Part shown: in pieces, positions 7,798 to 13,514 of the stretch | Layout of the letters: each line of letters begins with the position of its first letter | How positions within the stretch are numbered: the stretch's first letter is position 1 | Position numbers and translations under genes: made by a program | Assembly (NCBI GenBank): GCA_002369295.1 | Contig: DFDR01000198.1 | Coordinates: 7,705-21,502 of the forward strand | Direction of reading: 5' to 3' | From: Desulfovibrionaceae bacterium UBA3823 | GTDB taxonomy: Bacteria; Desulfobacterota; Desulfovibrionia; Desulfovibrionales; Desulfovibrionaceae | Length of the DNA: 13,798 nt | Notes under the pieces: model-generated | What the model was told of the DNA's origin: nothing | Databases searched by the model: none | The model's input: only the letters and a program-made list of their open reading frames with translations

Positions 7798-9096
7798 ATG
7801 CTGTACGACATCAAAAACGAGTCTATGCCCCGCGAGGAGCTGAAAGCCCTTCAGCTCAAGCGCCTCCAGGACGTCTGTCGTCGCGTCTACGCGACCGTGC
7901 CCTTCTACCGCAAGCGCTTCGACGAAGCCGGCATCAAGCCGGCCGACGTCAGGAGCCTCGAGGACCTGAAGCGTCTGCCCTTCACGGTCAAGCAGGATCT
8001 GCGCAGCAACTACCCCTTCGGCACCTTCGCCGTGCCCCGAGACAACATTGCCCGCATCCATGCCTCCAGCGGCACCACCGGCCAGGCCGTCGTCGTTGGC
8101 TACACCCAGTACGATCTCGACGTGTGGGCCCAGCTCATGTCCCGCTGCCTCGTGGCCAGCGGCGTGAAGCCCCAGGATGTCGTGCACGTGGCCTACGGCT
8201 ACGGCCTCTTCACTGGCGGCCTCGGCGTCCACGACGGCGCCACGAAGCTCGGCTGCATGGTCGTGCCCGCCTCCGGCGGCTCGACCCGCCGCCAGGTCGG
8301 CCTCATCCGCGACCTTGGCGCCACAGTCCTCGCCTGCACCCCCTCCTACGCCATGCACCTGTGGGAAGTGGCCATGGAGAACGGCATCAACTTCCGCGAC
8401 CTGCCTCTGCGCGTCGGCGTCTTCGGCGGCGAGCCCTGGACCGACGCCATGCGCCAGACCATCGAGGACAAGATGGGCATCGATGCCCACAACATCTACG
8501 GCCTCTCCGAAATCATGGGCCCCGGCTGCGCCATCGACTGCTCAGAGCACGACGGCCTCCACGTCTGGGAAGACCATTTCCTCTGCGAGATCATCGATCC
8601 CCAGACCGGCGAGCAGCTGCCCGAGGGCGAGCAGGGCGAGCTCGTCATCACCAACCTCACCAAGCAGGGCTCTCCGCTTATTCGCTACCGCACCCGCGAC
8701 CTCACCACCATGGTGACCGAGCCCTGTCGCTGCGGACGCACCCACGCCCGCATCAGCCGCTTCGCCGGCCGCTCGGACGACATGCTCATCATCCGCGGCG
8801 TGAACGTCTTCCCGCAGCAGATCGAAGAGCTGCTCATGAAGGCCAGCGGCCTGACGCCCAACTACCTGATCGTCGTGGACCGCCAGGGCTCCCTCGACAC
8901 CATGGAAGTCCAGGTCGAGGTCACCGACCAGCTCTTCCACGACCAGATATCCAGGCTGCAGGTCCTCGAAAGGGGCCTGCAGAAGCAGATCAAGGACATC
9001 TTCGGCGTCACCACCAAGGTTCGCCTCATGGAGCCCCACTCCATTGAGCGCTCCGTCGGCAAGGCTACGCGCGTCATCGACAAGCGCCCGAAGTAG
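7798..9096 (+). CDS. paaK: Phenylacetate--CoA ligase family protein
   Basis: AMP-forming ligase that activates an aryl-acetic acid (phenylacetate or an indole/aryl relative) to its CoA thioester; cytosolic. It has 432 residues, the usual PaaK size. Visible motifs are the nucleotide loop [11 protein letters not shown] (89-99), [16 protein letters not shown], the FGGEPWTD turn, [12 protein letters not shown], then [10 protein letters not shown], the [10 protein letters not shown] turn, [20 protein letters not shown], and a C-terminal AMP-binding domain ending near [14 protein letters not shown] at 7798 is chosen for the strong AAGGAG five bases upstream. The frame is open back to 7741 without a ribosome site. 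In sulfate reducers such ligases often accompany indolepyruvate ferredoxin oxidoreductase in amino-acid fermentation. No such gene is in view, so the substrate remains open. The gene is divergent from rsfS. Confidence 0.92.
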   Translation: MLYDIKNESMPREELKALQLKRLQDVCRRVYATVPFYRKRFDEAGIKPADVRSLEDLKRLPFTVKQDLRSNYPFGTFAVPRDNIARIHASSGTTGQAVVVGYTQYDLDVWAQLMSRCLVASGVKPQDVVHVAYGYGLFTGGLGVHDGATKLGCMVVPASGGSTRRQVGLIRDLGATVLACTPSYAMHLWEVAMENGINFRDLPLRVGVFGGEPWTDAMRQTIEDKMGIDAHNIYGLSEIMGPGCAIDCSEHDGLHVWEDHFLCEIIDPQTGEQLPEGEQGELVITNLTKQGSPLIRYRTRDLTTMVTEPCRCGRTHARISRFAGRSDDMLIIRGVNVFPQQIEELLMKASGLTPNYLIVVDRQGSLDTMEVQVEVTDQLFHDQISRLQVLERGLQKQIKDIFGVTTKVRLMEPHSIERSVGKATRVIDKRPK

Positions 9097-9116
9097 CGGA
9101 GAAAAAGGGTGCAGGC

Positions 9117-9165
9117 AAAAAAAATCATTTTTTTGCTTGACGGAACCCAGGGGCGCGAGTAAAGT
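9117..9165 (+). promoter_or_regulatory. tRNA cluster promoter with AT-rich upstream element
   Basis: TTGACG (9137-9142), exactly 17 bases, then TAAAGT (9160-9165), placing the start near 9172, about seven bases before the first tRNA. Directly upstream of the -35 box lies A8-TCA-T7 (9117-9134), the position and composition of an UP element that the RNA polymerase alpha subunit contacts at stable-RNA promoters. The same tract might instead help end the preceding ligase transcript, but its stem would be weak. Confidence 0.75.
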
Positions 9166-9178
9166 GCCTCTTCGTTGA

Positions 9179-9254
<76 letters not shown>

Positions 9255-9261
9255 CACAACC

Positions 9262-9336
<75 letters not shown>

Positions 9337-9371
9337 TACGGATTTCAAGAGCGTAGCCGCTTGCGATACAA

Positions 9372-9446
<75 letters not shown>

Positions 9447-9466
9447 TAAATTCAGAGCCTTTCTGC

Positions 9467-9541
9467 GCGGGAATAACTCAGCGGTAGAGTGCTAGCTTCC
9501 CAAGCTGGAGGCCGCGGGTTCAAATCCCGTTTCCCGCTCCA
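9467..9541 (+). tRNA. tRNA-Gly (CCC)
   Basis: 75 bases with encoded CCA. The acceptor GCGGGAA pairs with TTCCCGC. The anticodon stem CTAGC/GCTGG (one T-G pair) closes loop TTCCCAA with anticodon CCC at 9499-9501. The D loop and T arm closely resemble the Gly(GCC) copies, suggesting origin by duplication. It is the last RNA of the cluster. Confidence 0.96.
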
Positions 9542-9544
9542 CAT

Positions 9545-9584
9545 TTTAAGGGCCTGCGCCTTGCGCAGGCCCTTAAATTTTATT
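9545..9584 (+). terminator. tRNA cluster terminator
   Basis: A 15-bp perfect stem (TTTAAGGGCCTGCGC with its complement, 9545-9559 and 9563-9577) around a CTT loop, followed by TTTTATT. It begins four bases after the last tRNA. The A/T flanks are on both sides, so it could work in both directions. Confidence 0.93.
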
Positions 9585-9626
9585 CAGCGTGTCCGGTCCT
9601 GGAGCCGGTGCAGAGGAACCCTGCCC

Positions 9627-10607
9627 ATGCAGCCCGCCTTCTCTTCAAGGCTCGCTTTGCGTGCCGTCCGCGTCTTGCTCCCGGCGCTTGTCTGCCTCCA
9701 CCTTGTCCTTCCCTGGACGGCGGCGCTTGCCGAAGCATCGCCCCATGGCCATCCGGTGCAGGCCGATTCCCAGCGCGACGATCCCGCGCATGCCGACCTT
9801 GCCCATGGCGATCCTGCCCATGCCGGCCCTGGCCACGGCGACCCGGCGCTGCACGACCGCGAGGCAACGCGGGAGGAGAGGGAGCGTGCCGTGCAGGATG
9901 CGCTTGACCTTGCCAGAGAACACGTCCCGCACGTGACGGCTCCGCCCACCCTCCAGGAATGGCTGGCTGGCGCGCGCTATCCTGCCGACCCGCAGGGCAT
10001 GCGGCTGTCGAAGCTGACGGATCAGGAGAAGGCCATGCTCGTCCACGGCATCATGGGGAGCATGGAGATTGCCCGCCCCCTGCCCCCGGACGCGCAGAAG
10101 CCCTTCCAGGAGGCTTTGAAGCGGCACGCCGCCACGCCCCTGCGCGACGACATGATGGTGGGCAGCCGCCGCTGGGGCGAACTGAAGCGCTTCCTCGCCG
10201 GCAAGAAGAGCACGGAGCTGCTCTTTCTCGTGAACGCCCTCTGGAACCAGTTCCGCTTCGCCGAAGATCCCCAGACCTGGGGGGAGAGCGAGTACTGGGC
10301 CGTCCCCGCCGAGTTCGCCTGCCGGGCGCAGGGCGACTGCGACGACTATGTCATGGCCAAGTACCTGACCCTGCGGGAGCTGGGCTTTCCCGTGGATCAC
10401 ATGCGCCTCGTGGTGGGCAAGCTGACGCGCAGGGCGACGGCGCCGAAGGAGTTCCACGTCGTCCTGCGCTGCCAGACGGAGAAGGGCCCCTTCATTCTCG
10501 AGAACAACAGGAAGGTCCTGCAGGACGAGCGCACCTCCCTTAAGCGCTTTCGGCCCGTCTACTCCTTCAACGAGAAGACGGAATGGCTCAACTTTGCCTG
10601 GGAGTAG
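9627..10607 (+). CDS. Exported transglutaminase-like cysteine peptidase (BTLCP/LapG-type) with His-rich repeat
   Basis: A 326-residue protein of the bacterial transglutaminase-like cysteine proteinase group, to which LapG, the periplasmic protease that releases surface adhesins, belongs. A signal peptide covers about residues 1-35 (cleavage near AALA). A His/Asp/Ala/Pro linker with five pentapeptide repeats covers residues 52-76. A helical region follows, and the catalytic domain spans about 195-326. It shows QGDCDDYVMAKYLTLRELGF (C238) and EFHVVL (H277). The third position, usually Asp in LapG-like enzymes (LDN), reads ILENN with E292. The domain closes with YSFNEKTEWLNFAWE. ATG at 9627 has AGAGGAA eight bases upstream. 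The open frame extends into the last tRNA, which is not credible as coding. No adhesin or LapD partner is visible here. Substrate unknown. Confidence 0.85.
   Translation: MQPAFSSRLALRAVRVLLPALVCLHLVLPWTAALAEASPHGHPVQADSQRDDPAHADLAHGDPAHAGPGHGDPALHDREATREERERAVQDALDLAREHVPHVTAPPTLQEWLAGARYPADPQGMRLSKLTDQEKAMLVHGIMGSMEIARPLPPDAQKPFQEALKRHAATPLRDDMMVGSRRWGELKRFLAGKKSTELLFLVNALWNQFRFAEDPQTWGESEYWAVPAEFACRAQGDCDDYVMAKYLTLRELGFPVDHMRLVVGKLTRRATAPKEFHVVLRCQTEKGPFILENNRKVLQDERTSLKRFRPVYSFNEKTEWLNFAWE
9780..9854 (+). repeat. Five 15-bp tandem repeats inside the peptidase gene
   Basis: Five in-frame 15-base units of the form GATCCTGCCCATGCC encode DPAHA, DLAHG, DPAHA, GPGHG and DPALH. Each unit keeps a His and most keep Asp-Pro. 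The bases vary between units more than the residues do in the first three copies. This looks like a flexible, possibly metal-binding linker right after the signal peptide. Confidence 0.85.
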
Positions 10608-10786
10608 CCAGCCTGCGCCTTCTCCGCGCCCAGCGCCAGAAGGCTCTGCCCGTCTTTGCACGGCAAGGTGTCAAAAAGGGCTTGAAAAGCTAGGCACAGA
10701 GCCATTCTCAGTCTGCCTCAGTTTTGGAAAAGGTGTAGTCAGCACTTCTTCGGCAACGCAGGCCGGCAGACTAGAGAAGCGGATGT

Positions 10787-10866
10787 TGGGCTATATTTGT
10801 TATTCTTGATATAAATATATTCGGATATCTTTATATAGTAATATAAAGTTTTTGTACAGTTTTTTG
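10787..10866. other. AT-rich island with hairpin
   Basis: About 80 bases of mostly A and T in an otherwise GC-rich window. It contains an inverted repeat, ATATAAA-T-ATAT-TCGG-ATAT-C-TTTATAT (10809-10836), and several TATA-like boxes (for example TATAGT 10834-10839 and TATAAA 10842-10847), none with a well-spaced -35. It may be a promoter or nucleoid-protein binding zone, or a trace of inserted foreign DNA. Confidence 0.6.
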
Positions 10867-10961
10867 TGTGATTACAGTCTGTTACTTGCAGGATGGCGAT
10901 GTCGAGGGGGCCTGGAACCAGAGCAAACCAGACTGGGCCAGACCGTGTCAGGCTGGGAGGA

Positions 10962-11024
10962 GACGGAATGACTCAACCTGGCCTGGGTGCGGCCAGGCTG
11001 CGCTTTCTCCGCGCCTTGAGCCAA
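10962..11024 (+). repeat. Diverged copy of the peptidase gene 3' end
   Basis: Aligns without gaps, at an offset of 385 bases, with 10577-10639, the last codons and downstream flank of the peptidase gene. Shared blocks include GACGGAATG, CTCAAC, GCCTGGG, GCCAG, CTGCGC and TTCTCCGCGCC. By hand count most positions match, with about eight or more substitutions, and the copy has lost the TAG stop. It seems to be the tail of a former second gene copy or a local duplication. Confidence 0.7.
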
Positions 11025-11218
11025 AAAAGGGTGGGCTGACCCCCTCTTCTACTGGCAGCCGTCCATGCCGAGCCCCTTCAGGGCTCAGGTCTGAGCTTGA
11101 GTGCACAGGCAGAGGAGGGCGCTCTCTCCCAAGCCGCGAGGCTTGCGCCACGCCCTTGAAAACGCTATTCAAAATTGTCAGGACAACACGTCCTTCATCA
11201 CCCAAGCGGAGGTTTACC

Positions 11219-11677
11219 GTGAAAAAACTTCTCCTTCTTGCCCTCGCGCTGCTCCTTGCCTTCCCCTGCGGCAATGCCCTTGCCGACGCGCAGGACAACC
11301 GGCGGCAGGATATGAAGCAGGCTATGGCATCCATGCCCAACAACCGCATTGAGCAGCTGACGGGCGAAGCCTGGCTCAATTCGGAAGAGGACGCCAAGAT
11401 TGCCGTGCTCTTCGGCGTGGAGCTGGCCATCGACATCGAGCGCGCCATCGACGCCAGCATGCAGAAGGATGCCCAGAAGGCCGGCAAAAGGACCAAGGCC
11501 CGCGCGACCACCCTCTCTCCCTTCGAGAAGGGCTGGCACGCGGCTTTCAGCGGCGTTGCCCTCAGCGACATCGCCAAGCAGATCGACAGCTGGTACGCCG
11601 AGCATCCCGATCAGAAGAATCGCCTCGTCATGGACGTGATCTGGTTCGATCTCGTTCGGCCCAAGCTTGGCAAGTAG
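11219..11677 (+). CDS. Exported 152-residue protein of unknown function
   Basis: GTG start at 11219 with GGAGG six bases upstream; 152 residues. A signal peptide covers residues 1-22 (MKKLLLLALALLLAF..., cleavage after ALA). The mature part is helical and charged: LTGEAWLNSEEDAKIAVLFG (48-66), VELAIDIERAID (67-78), a Lys-rich link, then LSPFEKGWHAAFSGVALSDI (99-118) and a C-terminal block QIDSWYAEHPDQKNRLVMDV (121-140) followed by IWFDLVRPKL. The order (a helix with conserved Gly, then a WY-x-EHP-type helix) recalls Rap1a/Tai-like periplasmic proteins, but the paired cysteines are absent, so this is only a hint. I believe similar proteins occur in other Desulfovibrio-type genomes. The downstream glycine-zipper lipoproteins may be co-expressed. 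Confidence 0.8.
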   Translation: MKKLLLLALALLLAFPCGNALADAQDNRRQDMKQAMASMPNNRIEQLTGEAWLNSEEDAKIAVLFGVELAIDIERAIDASMQKDAQKAGKRTKARATTLSPFEKGWHAAFSGVALSDIAKQIDSWYAEHPDQKNRLVMDVIWFDLVRPKLGK

Positions 11678-11683
11678 CCTCCT

Positions 11684-11752
11684 TGCCTAGCGCCTCTTCG
11701 AACGCTTCGAAACTTCATTGTGCCACTTTGCCCCTCGGGGGCAGGCTAGGCA
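11684..11752 (+). promoter_or_regulatory. Three-way-junction-like RNA leader before the first lipoprotein gene
   Basis: An outer stem TGCCTAG (11684-11690) with CTAGGCA (11746-11752) encloses two perfect hairpins, TTCGAA-CGC-TTCGAA (11697-11711) and TGCCCC-TCG-GGGGCA (11729-11743). The closing stem ends 16 bases before the ATG at 11769, leaving the ribosome site (ACGGGA) just outside. No T-tract follows, so a plain terminator is less likely. The function is inferred only from shape. Confidence 0.4.
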
Positions 11753-11768
11753 CCAAACGGGAAAAACT

Positions 11769-12008
11769 ATGAAAAAGTTTGCAATCGTTGCCATTCTGGC
11801 CGCTCTTCTCTCCACCAGCGTTGGCTGCTCCAGCAACACGGCCAAGGGCGCCGGCATCGGCGCACTGGCCGGCGGCGCGACGGGCCTCGGCATTGCCGCC
11901 ATCTCCGGCGGCTATCTCGGCTGGGGTGCCCTGGCCGGCGCCGGTGCGGGCGCGCTTGTCGGCGGCATCGTCGGCAATGCCCAGGACCACAAGCAAAAAG
12001 ATCACTAG
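11769..12008 (+). CDS. Glycine-zipper lipoprotein 1
   Basis: 79 residues. An N-terminal signal ends in SVGC with C20 as probable lipidation site. Ser at -3 of the lipobox is less usual than Leu, but the following SS is acceptable. Residues 27-69 form a glycine-zipper hairpin (GAGIGALAGGATGLG ... GALAGAGAGALVGGIVG), two GxxxG-rich segments that pack as membrane helices. The tail is short and charged (AQDHKQKDH). Such proteins sit in the outer membrane or associate with envelope complexes; the exact role is unknown. The ribosome site is weak (GGGA about eight bases upstream) and lies right behind the folded leader. Confidence 0.8.
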   Translation: MKKFAIVAILAALLSTSVGCSSNTAKGAGIGALAGGATGLGIAAISGGYLGWGALAGAGAGALVGGIVGNAQDHKQKDH

Positions 12009-12034
12009 TTCTCGGCACGCCTCTTGCATATGAC

Positions 12035-12102
12035 TCGTCAGCCAGGCGGCCTGCCCACAAGGCAGCCTGCCTCTACTCCTGACGACAGAGCGCGCGTCTC
12101 TG
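12035..12102 (+). promoter_or_regulatory. Nested stem-loop between the two lipoprotein genes
   Basis: An outer stem TCGTCAG (12035-12041) with CTGACGA (12079-12085) encloses a long inner hairpin (12044-12055 with 12061-12072, one mismatch and one G-T pair, loop CACAA). A second small hairpin CAGAG/CTCTG (12086-12102) follows. No T-run follows. It could end or pause the upstream message or fold the leader of the next gene. Confidence 0.4.
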
Positions 12103-12139
12103 GGCCACCGCTCGAGGGATGCGCCACGAGAGGCTTAGC

Positions 12140-12412
12140 ATGAAGCAGTTCGCCATTCCTTTCCTCGCCGTTCTGCTCGCCTGCGCCTGCGGGTGCACGC
12201 CTACCCAGCGCGGCGCCGTTGCGGGCGCGGCTATCGGTGCCGCCGGCGGCGCGGCCACCTCGGCCATAGCCGGCGGCGATGCCGTGACCGGCGCGCTCGT
12301 TGGCGGCGCCATCGGCACGGCTGGCGGCGCCATTGTGGGCGCCCAGCACGAGAACGACGAATACAACGACTACTACTACGACCGCCGCCGTCGCTGCGAC
12401 TACTATGACTAG
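12140..12412 (+). CDS. Glycine-zipper lipoprotein 2 with Tyr/Asp/Arg tail
   Basis: 90 residues from ATG at 12140, with GAGAGG six bases upstream. The signal peptide contains cysteines at 15, 17 and 19. VLLAC (C15) is the best lipobox, and the later two are alternatives. Residues 25-68 are a glycine zipper (GAVAGAAIGAAGGAATS ... GALVGGAIGTAGGAIVG) like those of YMGG/OmpA-associated small envelope proteins. The C-terminus is distinctive: ENDEYNDYYYDRRRRCDYYD, rich in Tyr, Asp and Arg with one Cys (C86). It is a paralogue-like neighbour of the previous gene. The tail could face the periplasm or bind a polymer, but that is a guess. Confidence 0.82.
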   Translation: MKQFAIPFLAVLLACACGCTPTQRGAVAGAAIGAAGGAATSAIAGGDAVTGALVGGAIGTAGGAIVGAQHENDEYNDYYYDRRRRCDYYD

Positions 12413-12452
12413 CCGGGGCTTTCCCCGGCAGGCGGCGATGCCGCGACACAAC

Positions 12453-12492
12453 AAGAATCCGGGCTTCCTTCGGGGAGTCCGGATTCTTTTTT
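12453..12492 (+). terminator. Strong terminator after the lipoprotein genes
   Basis: A 16-bp stem (12453-12468 with 12473-12488, including two G-T pairs) closed by a TTCG tetraloop and followed by TTTT. It is textbook rho-independent. A shorter GCCGGGG-CTTT-CCCCGGC hairpin (12412-12429) starts at the stop codon just before it. Confidence 0.95.
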
Positions 12493-12788
12493 GACGCCAG
12501 CCCCGGCTGGCAGGCGAACGGTGGGGGCTAGCGCTTGCAGGCGCCTTCCTGAAGCTCGCGGGAATGCGCTTCAGGCCATTCGTGCCAGGGGCTCTTGCGG
12601 CGGGGGCAAGGCGACGAACAGGCTAACACCCCGCTTCTCGCTGAACCGCAGGACGGCTGAGAGACATGCGGCCGCGGAGCACGCCCTGCACAGCCAGCAG
12701 CCATCCTTGCGCTGGCGGCTGACAAGGCGGTGAAGCAGGCCTTCCGCGCCATTGCCGCTGGCAAGGTCTCGGGCGGGGCGGGAAAAGC

Positions 12789-12825
12789 AAGAATCCGGCT
12801 CTCCTCACGGAAAGTCCGGATTCTT
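12789..12825 (-). terminator. Terminator hairpin of the 147-residue protein gene
   Basis: Arms AAGAATCCGG/CCGGATTCTT with inner near-pairing CTCTCC/GGAAAG, about 105 bases after the stop on the minus strand. On that strand it is followed by GCTTTTCC, a modest T-tract. It shares its ten-base arms exactly with the terminator at 12453-12492. Confidence 0.65.
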
Positions 12826-12930
12826 GGGGGACTGGCCCCAGGTTCGGGGCTGGCCAGAATTTGCACAACGGCCTGGCCGCCCTGTCCAATTTCTGGACGG
12901 CCGGGCGAAGCTTGGCAGCTGCCGCAGGGG

Positions 12931-13374
12931 CTACTTGGCGGGCGCTTCCTTGAGGGTGCCGAGGATCTGCTTCATGCCGTCGCCATCGTTGCCGGCCATG
13001 GTGACGGACAGGAACCTGCCCTCCTTCTCGTCGACGATGACAACGACGGCAATGCGGGTGCCGTCCTCTTCGCCCTTGAGCAGCCAGCTGCCGTCCTGGT
13101 TCTTTTCGCATTCGTAGCCAAGGGTTTTCGCCAGCGTGTCGGCGATTTCCTGGCCGGACCTGCCGTTGGTGGGCAGGACATCGACCTGGAAGCTGGTGTT
13201 GCCGTCGTCCTTCGTCAGCTGCACGCCAAGCTCCTTGGCCGTGGCTGTCCAGCCCGCAGGGACGTCGAGGGTGAAGCGGGCGTTGTCGGGGCCGAACTCC
13301 TGCACGGCTGCAGAGGCGGGCGCGGAGAAGGCGAGGGCGGCCGCGAGGGCCAGAGAGGCTGAGAGCGCTTTCAT
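12931..13374 (-). CDS. Exported 147-residue protein, unknown function
   Basis: ATG at 13374, with AAAGGAG six bases upstream. A signal peptide covers about residues 1-22 (cleavage near APASA). The mature protein starts VQEFGPDNARFTLDVPAGWT, continues with LTKDDGNTSFQVDVLP, and ends in alternating strands and a helix (IAVVVIVDEKEGRFLSVTMA, MKQILGTL). The ordering, a beta-rich start with VPxGW followed by strands and a final helix, resembles the PsbP/DcrB-like fold of small periplasmic proteins. I cannot name a member. It has one cysteine (C89). Upstream is a sigma-54 promoter, so expression is probably conditional and activator-dependent. The gene lies on the same strand as, and 104 bases downstream of, the rtcR-like gene. 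Confidence 0.82.
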   Translation of the reverse strand: MKALSASLALAAALAFSAPASAAVQEFGPDNARFTLDVPAGWTATAKELGVQLTKDDGNTSFQVDVLPTNGRSGQEIADTLAKTLGYECEKNQDGSWLLKGEEDGTRIAVVVIVDEKEGRFLSVTMAGNDGDGMKQILGTLKEAPAK

Positions 13375-13445
13375 GGGGTACTCCTTTGAGATGCTGTCAT
13401 GTGGGGCAAGCCACGGGCTGTGCCCGCTGCCGCTGGGAGGCAGTA

Positions 13446-13463
13446 TGCAGTATATGTGCCAGG
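13446..13463 (-). promoter_or_regulatory. Sigma-54 (-24/-12) promoter for the 147-residue exported protein
   Basis: The minus strand reads CCTGGCACATATACTGCA: TGGCAC, five bases, CTGCA. The invariant GG and GC are separated by exactly ten bases, matching the TGGCAC-N5-TTGCA consensus except for one base (C for T in TTGC). The start would fall near 13436, about 60 bases before the ATG. The element starts 16 bases after the stop of the upstream activator gene. Confidence 0.8.
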
Positions 13464-13464
13464 G

Positions 13465-13514
13465 AAAAAAGGCCGGCGTCAGGGACTGCCTTCCGCAAGC
13501 ATGGCCTTGACGCC
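13465..13514 (-). terminator. Possible terminator of the rtcR-like gene
   Basis: On the minus strand GGCGTCA (13514-13508) in the last codons can pair with TGACGCC (13481-13475) just after the stop; GGCC and then six T residues (13470-13465) follow. The loop is 26 bases, so the stem is not ideal, but the T6 run is clear. If active, it separates the activator transcript from the sigma-54 promoter. Confidence 0.4.

Larger units (their letters stand above)
10608..11218. other. About 610 bp non-coding: AT-rich island and gene-end duplicate
   Basis: No credible gene between the peptidase stop and the next start. From left to right it holds a GC-rich stretch with a weak hairpin at about 10645-10665, the AT-rich island (10787-10866), a diverged copy of the peptidase gene end (10962-11024), and two hairpins, GAGCCC-CTTCA-GGGCTC (11070-11086) and AAGCC-GCGA-GGCTT (11131-11144). 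TTGAAAACGCTATTCAA (11156-11172) lies shortly before the next ribosome site. The open frame running 10868-11677 is only an upstream extension of the real gene starting at 11219. Confidence 0.6.
12413..12930. other. Convergent spacer with terminators, no gene
   Basis: Besides the two related terminator hairpins (12453-12492 and 12789-12825), it holds GCCAGCC-CC-GGCTGGC (12496-12511) and CCTGAAGC/GCTTCAGG (12548-12575), and CTGGCC/GGCCAG around 12832-12857. A short plus-strand stretch, about 12690-12780, reads AAILALAADKAVKQAFRAIA, which looks protein-like but has no start, ribosome site or extent. It is at most a gene scrap. Confidence 0.5.

Noticed and set aside
9489..9626. Upstream extension of the peptidase frame
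   Set aside because: It begins inside tRNA-Gly(CCC) and crosses its terminator. The ATG at 9627 has a ribosome site and starts a good signal peptide.
9780..9854. Short tandem repeat as a CRISPR array
   Set aside because: Units are contiguous 15-mers in frame within a coding region, without spacers.
11156..11184. TTGAAA as promoter of the 152-residue protein gene
   Set aside because: No -10-like hexamer occurs at a usual distance (CAGGAC at 17 bases).
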